Positions 5,870-10,353 of a stretch of 10,353 nucleotides of DNA are shown piece after piece. The stretch is from assembly GCA_947573465.1 (NCBI GenBank), contig CANPET010000043.1:1-10353 (forward strand), written 5' to 3'. The DNA comes from an uncultured Eubacterium sp. (GTDB lineage Bacteria > Bacillota > Clostridia > Lachnospirales > Lachnospiraceae). The position numbers and the translations under genes are program-made. How positions within the stretch are numbered: the first letter of the stretch is position 1; each line of letters begins with the position of its first letter. The notes below the pieces were generated by a model. It worked only from the letters and a program-made list of their open reading frames with translations, was not told where the DNA came from and made no database searches.

Positions 5870-8713
5870 ATGGCAGGAAAGAAATACATTAAGATACGCG
5901 GAGCGTGTGAACATAACCTGAAAAATATAGATATTGATATTCCAAGAGATGAATTTACGGTTATTACAGGACTTAGTGGTTCGGGAAAATCATCTCTGGC
6001 TTTTGATACTATCTATGCAGAGGGACAGAGAAGATATATGGAATCGCTGTCTTCCTATGCCAGACAGTTTTTGGGACAGATGGAGAAACCGCAGGTGGAG
6101 AGTATTGAGGGACTTCCACCGGCGATATCTATTGACCAGAAGTCGACAAATAGAAATCCACGTTCTACAGTAGGAACGGTTACAGAGATTTATGATTATA
6201 TGAGACTGCTTTACGCAAGAGCAGGTGTTCCTCATTGTCCGAATTGCGGTAAGGAAATTAAGAAACAGTCGATAGATGAGATTGTCGACAGGGTTCTGGC
6301 TTTGCCTGAAAAAACAAAGTTTCAGATTCTGGCTCCTATCGTAAGAGGAAAGAAGGGAAGCCATGAGAAGGTTTTCGAGAGTGCCAAGAAGAGTGGTTAT
6401 GTTCGTGTTATTGTGGATGGCAATATGTACGAACTGACAGAGGAAATTAAACTGGATAAAAATATTAAACACAATATTGAGATTGTGATTGACCGATTGA
6501 GTATTCGTGAAGGCATTGAAAAAAGACTGACGGATTCTATCGAGAATGCGTTGAAGCTAGGTGATGGACTGATGAATCTTGATGTAATTGGTGGAGAGAC
6601 GATGACATTCAGTCAGAATTTTGCCTGTACAGATTGTGGAATCAGTATTGAAGAAATCCAGCCGAGAAGTTTCTCTTTTAATAATCCTTTTGGTGCGTGT
6701 CCGCACTGTTATGGACTGGGGTATAAGATGGAATTTGATATTGACTTGATGATACCGGATAAAAGTCTGAGTATCAATGAGGGTGCTATTGCGGTTTTGG
6801 GATGGCAGAGTGCCAATGATGGAAAGAGTTTCAGTAATGCGATACTTCAGGCGTTATGTAAGCGATATGGGTTTGATTTGGATACTCCTTTTGAAAAATA
6901 TCCTGAAAATATTCAGGATATCCTGATAAACGGTACGAAGGGAGAAAAGGTGCCGGTGCATTATCAGGGACAAAGGGGTATTGGAACGTATGATATTGCG
7001 TTTGAGGGATTGGTACGCAATGTTGAGAGACGTTACCGTGAGACCAGTGCTGAATCTACGAAAGCAGAATATGAGACATATATGAGAATTACTCCATGTA
7101 GCACCTGCCACGGACATAAATTGAAACCAGAATCTCTGGCAGTAACGATAGGAGATAAAAATATTATTGAGATGACAGAGATGTCCGTAAGAGATTTGAG
7201 AGCTTTTCTTGAGGAACTGAAACTGACAGATACTCAGATGGCTATCGGTAAGGAAATCTTAAAAGAGATTAAGGGCAGATTACAGTTTTTAATTGATGTG
7301 GGATTGGACTATCTCAGCTTATCCAGAGCAACAGGAACGCTGTCCGGCGGTGAGGCACAGAGAATCCGTCTGGCAACGCAGATTGGTTCCGGGCTGGTTG
7401 GTGTGGCTTATATTATGGATGAGCCAAGTATCGGACTGCATCAGAATGATAACGAGAAGTTGTTAAAGACGTTACAGCATTTAAGGGATTTGGGAAACAC
7501 TCTGATTGTGGTAGAGCATGACGAGGATACAATGCTGGCGGCTGATTATGTGGTGGATATTGGACCACGTGCCGGAGAGCATGGCGGAGAGGTCATTGCA
7601 GCAGGTACGGCAAAACAGATTATGAAAAACAGAAAGTCTATTACAGGGCAGTATCTTAGTGGAAAACAGCAGGTTCCTGTGCCAGAAGTCCGCCGTAAAC
7701 CATCTGGATATATTGAGGTAAAAGGGGCACAGGAAAATAATCTGAAGAATATTAATGTGAAAGTTCCACTCGGAGTATTTACATGTGTTACCGGGGTGTC
7801 CGGTTCTGGAAAGAGTTCGCTGGTGAATGAGATTCTCTATAAGAGTTTGGCGAAACAGTTGAACAGAGCCAGAACCATTCCCGGAAAACACAAGAAAATC
7901 GAAGGTGTGGAGCAGTTGGACAAGATTATTAACATTGACCAGTCGCCGATTGGAAGAACGCCACGTAGTAACCCTGCCACATATACGGGTATGTTTGATA
8001 TGATTCGAGATCTTTTTGCAGCTACAATGGATGCAAAGGAGCGTGGCTACAAGAAGGGCAGATTTAGTTTTAATGTAAAAGGCGGACGCTGTGAGGCATG
8101 TTCCGGTGACGGTATTTTGAAAGTGGAGATGCATTTCCTTCCGGATGTCTATGTGCCTTGTGAGGTGTGTGGTGGAAAGCGTTATAATCGCGAAACGTTA
8201 GAAGTAAAATATAAGGGTAAAAATATTTATGATGTTCTTGAGATGACTGTGGAAGAGGCTTTGAAATTCTTTGAGAATGTGCCAAGAATCTATAATAAGG
8301 TTAAGACGTTATATGATGTAGGATTGGGATATATCAAACTGGGACAGCCAAGCACACAGCTGTCCGGAGGTGAGGCTCAGCGTATTAAGCTGGCGACAGA
8401 ACTCAGCCGACGCAGTACAGGAAAGACAATATATGTGCTGGATGAACCGACGACAGGATTACATTTTGCTGATGTTCATAAACTGGTTGAGATTTTGCAG
8501 AGGCTGACGGATGAAGGAAATACGGTTCTTGTTATTGAGCATAATCTGGATGTCATTAAGGCGGCAGATTATATTATTGATATGGGACCGGATGGCGGAG
8601 ACCGCGGCGGAACTGTGGTCGTGGCAGGAACACCGGAAGAGGTGGCAGAGCATCCGACAAGTTATACAGCAAGGTTTGTGAAACAGATGTTGGAAAAGGG
8701 TGCAGAGCAGTAG
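5870..8713 (+). CDS. uvrA: excinuclease ABC subunit A
   Basis: Damage-sensing ATPase of nucleotide excision repair, a dimer with two ABC modules that delivers UvrB to lesions. The 947 residues are standard length and nothing is missing. Module 1 has Walker A GLSGSGKS (34-41), signature LSGGEAQRI (491-499) and Walker B AYIMDEPS (513-520). Module 2 has Walker A GVSGSGKS (642-649), signature LSGGEAQRI (831-839) and Walker B YVLDEPT (855-861). Zinc sites are visible as Cys253/256/277/280 in module 1 and Cys741/744/764/767 in module 2. A further pair of CxxC motifs at 123-126 and 410-413 probably forms the third site known from the Geobacillus structure. ATG 5870 follows AAAGGGA (5858-5864). The gap to uvrB is 41 bases with no terminator, so the two are co-transcribed under the same SOS control. 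Confidence 0.98.
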   Translation: MAGKKYIKIRGACEHNLKNIDIDIPRDEFTVITGLSGSGKSSLAFDTIYAEGQRRYMESLSSYARQFLGQMEKPQVESIEGLPPAISIDQKSTNRNPRSTVGTVTEIYDYMRLLYARAGVPHCPNCGKEIKKQSIDEIVDRVLALPEKTKFQILAPIVRGKKGSHEKVFESAKKSGYVRVIVDGNMYELTEEIKLDKNIKHNIEIVIDRLSIREGIEKRLTDSIENALKLGDGLMNLDVIGGETMTFSQNFACTDCGISIEEIQPRSFSFNNPFGACPHCYGLGYKMEFDIDLMIPDKSLSINEGAIAVLGWQSANDGKSFSNAILQALCKRYGFDLDTPFEKYPENIQDILINGTKGEKVPVHYQGQRGIGTYDIAFEGLVRNVERRYRETSAESTKAEYETYMRITPCSTCHGHKLKPESLAVTIGDKNIIEMTEMSVRDLRAFLEELKLTDTQMAIGKEILKEIKGRLQFLIDVGLDYLSLSRATGTLSGGEAQRIRLATQIGSGLVGVAYIMDEPSIGLHQNDNEKLLKTLQHLRDLGNTLIVVEHDEDTMLAADYVVDIGPRAGEHGGEVIAAGTAKQIMKNRKSITGQYLSGKQQVPVPEVRRKPSGYIEVKGAQENNLKNINVKVPLGVFTCVTGVSGSGKSSLVNEILYKSLAKQLNRARTIPGKHKKIEGVEQLDKIINIDQSPIGRTPRSNPATYTGMFDMIRDLFAATMDAKERGYKKGRFSFNVKGGRCEACSGDGILKVEMHFLPDVYVPCEVCGGKRYNRETLEVKYKGKNIYDVLEMTVEEALKFFENVPRIYNKVKTLYDVGLGYIKLGQPSTQLSGGEAQRIKLATELSRRSTGKTIYVLDEPTTGLHFADVHKLVEILQRLTDEGNTVLVIEHNLDVIKAADYIIDMGPDGGDRGGTVVVAGTPEEVAEHPTSYTARFVKQMLEKGAEQ

Positions 8714-8736
8714 AAGAGTTATTTATGAATTAAAGG

Positions 8737-8796
8737 AATCAGCAAATGGACAGTGGGTGCTTGTTAAGGCTTTAACAGGTGGTTTGTTGATTTTTT
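8737..8796 (+). terminator. probable terminator of the uvrBA operon
   Basis: Two stacked stems precede a T-run. The outer stem pairs AATCAGCAAA (8737-8746) with TTTGTTGATT (8783-8792), including one G-U. The inner stem pairs TGCTTGTTAA (8758-8767) with TTAACAGGTG (8772-8781), including three G-U pairs, around a four-base loop. T residues run 8791-8796. The stems are AT-rich, so the terminator may be weak or may be a processed 3' end. No better candidate follows uvrA. Confidence 0.45.
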
Positions 8797-8830
8797 ATAA
8801 AAAAACGATTCATAAAAATGTTTAAATTTT

Positions 8831-8880
8831 AAGGGTTTTAGGCAATGTGATGAAGATGAAAAAGTTGCTTGAAAACCCTT
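8831..8880. repeat. long imperfect inverted repeat
   Basis: AAGGGTTTTAGGCAA (8831-8845) is complementary to TTGCTTGAAAACCCTT (8865-8880), with nine uninterrupted pairs (AAGGGTTTT/AAAACCCTT), then a small internal loop and CAA/TTG or longer. The loop is 19 bases. No T-run follows on either strand, so it is not a standard terminator. Its role is unknown. Confidence 0.55.
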
Positions 8881-8952
8881 TAAATAAGGCAGAAAATATG
8901 GTAAATTCTAAGTACAAATTAAATAAGTTTTTATACCGAATGTTTTTACAAG

Positions 8953-9030
8953 GTGCATTAACAGCATGTGGTACCGGATGTCGACCCGGTAACAAAAGTA
9001 TCTGAATATAGGTAAGCAAAGGAGATTACC
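8953..9030 (+). promoter_or_regulatory. small structured leader before the TTG-started gene
   Basis: Three hairpins in a row can be drawn. GTGC/GCAT (8953-8956 with 8964-8967) has a seven-base loop. TACCGG/CCGGTA (8972-8977 with 8986-8991) has an eight-base loop. GGTAA/TTACC (9011-9015 with 9026-9030) has a ten-base loop containing the ribosome site AAAGGAG (9018-9024). TTACC can alternatively pair with GGTAA at 8988-8992, which would break the second hairpin. The pairings are exact but short, so a regulatory role is only a suggestion. Confidence 0.3.
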
Positions 9031-9032
9031 AA

Positions 9033-9308
9033 TTGATATCCTGCTTATATTACAGTGGAAGCGAAAAAGACTGTAAAATGAGTATTTATTGGATAAGGTA
9101 TCACGGAAGACCGGAAAGGATAGATGAGAGTATTCAAAACGAAGGTTTGACGAGGAATGATATTTTATTTAAGCAGATATCTAAAGCCGAAAGCAGGAAG
9201 AGAAGTAAAGAGAAGAGGGAAACAAAAGAGCCGATAGTAGAAAAGAAAAGTCGGGTAGGAGTGATGAGAAAGTTTCCAAGGGAGAAAGAAAAAGCCTGTA
9301 GTTGTTAG
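9033..9308 (+). CDS. small basic protein of unknown function (TTG start)
   Basis: Hypothetical 91-residue protein that I do not recognise. The case for a gene is the strong site AAAGGAG (9018-9024) eight bases before TTG 9033, the open frame to TAG 9306-9308, and a terminator-like hairpin shortly after. The first half (to about residue 45) is compact with aromatic residues (MSIYWIRYHGRPERI from residue 16). The second half is very rich in Lys, Arg and Glu (SRKRSKEKRETKEP) and probably disordered or a charged helix. It ends in CSC, with further cysteines at 4 and 14. An internal ATG at 9078 (residue 16) is an alternative start but has no ribosome site. No signal peptide or membrane helix is seen. 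It sits alone between uvrBA and guaA, in the same direction as both. Confidence 0.5.
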   Translation: MISCLYYSGSEKDCKMSIYWIRYHGRPERIDESIQNEGLTRNDILFKQISKAESRKRSKEKRETKEPIVEKKSRVGVMRKFPREKEKACSC

Positions 9309-9340
9309 TGAAAGAGGTAAAAACGAGGTATTGATATAGG

Positions 9341-9383
9341 AGGCATCTGGTATGTAGGAATTATGTATCAGGTGCCTTTGTTG
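9341..9383 (+). terminator. probable terminator after the small basic protein gene
   Basis: AGGCATCTGGTA (9341-9352) pairs with TATCAGGTGCCT (9366-9377) over 12 positions with two G-U pairs and a 13-base loop, followed by the T-rich TTTGTTGT. The tail is interrupted by G, so efficiency may be moderate. The hairpin starts 33 bases after the TAG of the small gene. Confidence 0.55.
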
Positions 9384-9448
9384 TGTGTGGATATTTCAGA
9401 TGAGATAATGGTTTGTTGCTGCGAATGTAAAAAAAATACTCTTTGTTC

Positions 9449-9477
9449 TTGTTTAATAAGGGAAAATGAAGTAAAAT
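9449..9477 (+). promoter_or_regulatory. probable guaA promoter
   Basis: TTGTTT (9449-9454) and TAAAAT (9472-9477, five of six matches) are separated by 17 bases. A start near 9484 would place all four leader hairpins (from 9494) inside the transcript and give a leader of about 248 bases. The -35 match is only three of six. Confidence 0.42.
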
Positions 9478-9493
9478 TGTAGAAGTTAATTCG

Positions 9494-9702
9494 ACAAATT
9501 AGGCGATGTTATTACCTGATTTGTTATATCAGATGTGAGATGACTCCCGCCTCTTTAGGTGGTAAGCAACCAAAATGTATCAGTGGCGGGTGTCAATCAC
9601 CCATCTGATATACGCTCCGCGAGGATGCGCAGGGATTCGGAGATGTATTATGTCAGCTAAAGCTGCCCCGAATCCCGCGCCAAGACTCGCGAGCGAGTCT
9701 TG
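9494..9702 (+). promoter_or_regulatory. highly structured guaA leader, class not recognised
   Basis: Four consecutive hairpins fill the leader. A pairs ACAAATTAGG (9494-9503) with CCTGATTTGT (9515-9524). B is a long arm, 9526-9611, pairing ATATCAGATG with CATCTGATAT, then TGA/TCA, TGAC/GTCA and CCCGCC/GGCGGG, with a 33-base apical loop. C pairs GCGC and GGGATTCGG (9627-9640) with CCGAATCCC and GCGC (9668-9680), with an inner CAGC/GCTG hairpin. D is CAAGACTCG/CGAGTCTTG (9681-9702). An alternative hairpin at 9578-9610 (TATCAG/CTGATA plus GGGTG/CACCC) excludes B. No hairpin is followed by a T-run, and no arm clearly masks the guaA ribosome site. The conserved cores of purine, T-box, c-di-GMP, glycine and guanidine RNAs were not found. 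The structure is seen in sequence; a regulatory role for GMP synthesis is inferred. Confidence 0.6.
9612..9702. repeat. GC-rich palindromic module, possibly a dispersed repeat
   Basis: This segment is clearly richer in G and C than everything around it and is made almost entirely of two palindromes: GCGC-GGGATTCGG with its complement, and the 22-base CAAGACTCG-CGAG-CGAGTCTTG. Elements such as CTCCGCGAGG and CTCGCGAGCGAG look like intergenic palindromic repeats rather than leader sequence shaped with guaA. Only one copy is in this window, so repeat status is inference. Confidence 0.4.
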
Positions 9703-9731
9703 AATAGTTAAATGAGAACTTAGGAGGAAAC

Positions 9732-10353
9732 ATGAATAGAGAGTTAGTTGTTGTAATTGATTTCGGTGGACAGTACAATCAGCTGGTGGCACGTCGTGTT
9801 CGTGAATGTAATGTGTACTGTGAAATTTATTCTTACAAAACAGACATTGAAAAAATAAAGGAGATGAATCCAAAAGGAATTATCTTAACAGGTGGACCGA
9901 ACAGTTGTTATGAGGCAGATTCGCCTACATATACAAAGGAATTGTTTGAGCTGGGAATACCAGTGCTTGGGCTGTGTTATGGTGCACAGTTGATGCAGCA
10001 TATTTTAGGCGGTAAGGTGGAAAAAGCGCCTGTCCGTGAATATGGAAAGACAGAGACACATGTAGATGTTACTTCGAAGTTATTTGAGGGCGTGGAAGAA
10101 GACACTGTGGTATGGATGAGCCATTTTGATTACATTTCTCAGGCAGCGCCGGGATTTAAGATTACTGGTTACACAAAGGACTGTCCTGTAGCAGTGGCTG
10201 AATGTGAAGAGAAGAGCCTTTATGCGATTCAGTTCCATCCGGAGGTACTACATACAGTGCGAGGAAAGGAAATCCTCAGCAACTATGTATACAATGTATG
10301 TGGCTGTGCAGGAGACTGGAAGATGGATTCTTTTGTGGAGAATTCTATTCAGG
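9732..10353 (+). CDS. guaA: GMP synthase (glutamine-hydrolysing), N-terminal part
   Basis: Converts XMP to GMP using ATP and the amide of glutamine, the last step of guanine nucleotide synthesis. The window holds the first 207 residues; the gene continues beyond the end. The visible part is a complete class I glutamine amidotransferase domain: VIDFGGQYNQLVARRVRE (8-25); GIILTGGPNS (49-58) forming the oxyanion strand; the nucleophile elbow GLCYGAQ with Cys82; and IQFHPEV (166-172) with His169 and Glu171 completing the triad. VWMSHFDYI (127-135) has Phe where many GuaA proteins have Gly after SH. The linker CGCAGDWKM (190-198) leads toward the ATP-pyrophosphatase domain, which is outside the window. 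ATG 9732 follows TAGGAGG (9721-9727) at four bases. The structured leader suggests control by purine supply or similar. Confidence 0.96.
   Translation, partial: MNRELVVVIDFGGQYNQLVARRVRECNVYCEIYSYKTDIEKIKEMNPKGIILTGGPNSCYEADSPTYTKELFELGIPVLGLCYGAQLMQHILGGKVEKAPVREYGKTETHVDVTSKLFEGVEEDTVVWMSHFDYISQAAPGFKITGYTKDCPVAVAECEEKSLYAIQFHPEVLHTVRGKEILSNYVYNVCGCAGDWKMDSFVENSIQ

Larger units (their letters stand above)
8797..9032. other. AT-rich intergenic stretch without a clear gene
   Basis: Between the uvrBA terminator and the TTG start at 9033 no frame on either strand has a convincing ribosome site or a coherent protein. It holds the inverted repeat at 8831-8880 and the small hairpins at 8953-9030, described separately. 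No consensus promoter was found; TTATAC at 8931-8936 is a possible -10 without a partner. Confidence 0.5.

Noticed and set aside
8968..8977. GTGGTACCG resembles the core of a T-box antiterminator (GGGTGGTACCGCG)
   Set aside because: There is no specifier stem upstream, no matching 3' half of the antiterminator, no terminator, and the downstream gene is not an aminoacyl-tRNA synthetase or amino-acid gene. TACCGG is better explained by pairing with CCGGTA.
8970..8985. Adjacent GGTACC and GTCGAC sites resembling a cloning junction
   Set aside because: Both fall inside a natural-looking hairpin (TACCGG/CCGGTA and its loop), and no vector sequence flanks them. Coincidence is the simpler reading.
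9484..9731. Guanine (purine) riboswitch upstream of guaA
   Set aside because: The gene context invites it, but the three-way junction signature sequences of the purine aptamer are absent. The visible stems form a row of separate hairpins.
9580..9873. 97-residue leftward frame across the guaA leader and the guaA start
   Set aside because: It has no ribosome site, overlaps the conserved GuaA N-terminus, and its middle is simply the complement of the GC-rich palindromes.

Overview
The window is an AT-rich chromosomal segment from a low-GC Gram-positive bacterium. Clostridia, and within them a Lachnospiraceae-type gut anaerobe, is the best fit. This rests on strong AGGAGG-type ribosome sites, a Gram-positive GAAC-N4-GTTC LexA operator, the character of the UvrA, UvrB and GuaA proteins, and an S41 protease near uvrBA. 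The taxonomic call is inference. No transposase, integrase, phage gene, CRISPR array, tRNA or rRNA was seen, so this looks like core chromosome with a few lineage-specific pieces.

Left part (1-3032, rightward). The 3' end of a secreted or membrane-anchored S41 C-terminal processing protease is followed by a small PII-like signalling protein. One base after its stop lies a 400-residue CPA-type cation:proton antiporter. Next is a membrane-anchored Amidase_2 protein (zinc peptidoglycan amidase fold). A strong intrinsic terminator at 2987-3032 closes the block. The themes are envelope proteolysis, ion or pH homeostasis and cell-wall hydrolysis. The PII-like/antiporter pair looks like a regulator with its transporter.

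Middle (3033-8800). A leftward gene for an unrecognised two-helix membrane protein converges on the amidase. It diverges from the uvrB-uvrA operon. The promoter region of uvrB carries an ideal LexA box (3738-3749), so nucleotide excision repair is probably SOS-induced here. UvrB starts at GTG, UvrA follows after 41 bases, and both proteins are full length with all key motifs.

Right part (8714-10353). A 319-base stretch without a clear gene holds a probable operon-end hairpin, a long inverted repeat and a small structured leader. The leader precedes a TTG-started 91-residue basic protein that I do not recognise, and a terminator hairpin follows it. Then comes a promoter-like sequence and a roughly 250-base, highly structured leader ahead of guaA (GMP synthase), which runs off the window end. 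The leader contains four consecutive hairpins. One can refold into a mutually exclusive alternative, and the last two are unusually GC-rich and palindromic. It matches no riboswitch class I recognise and is the most interesting element in the window. It may be a cis-regulatory RNA, a dispersed palindromic repeat inserted in the leader, or both.
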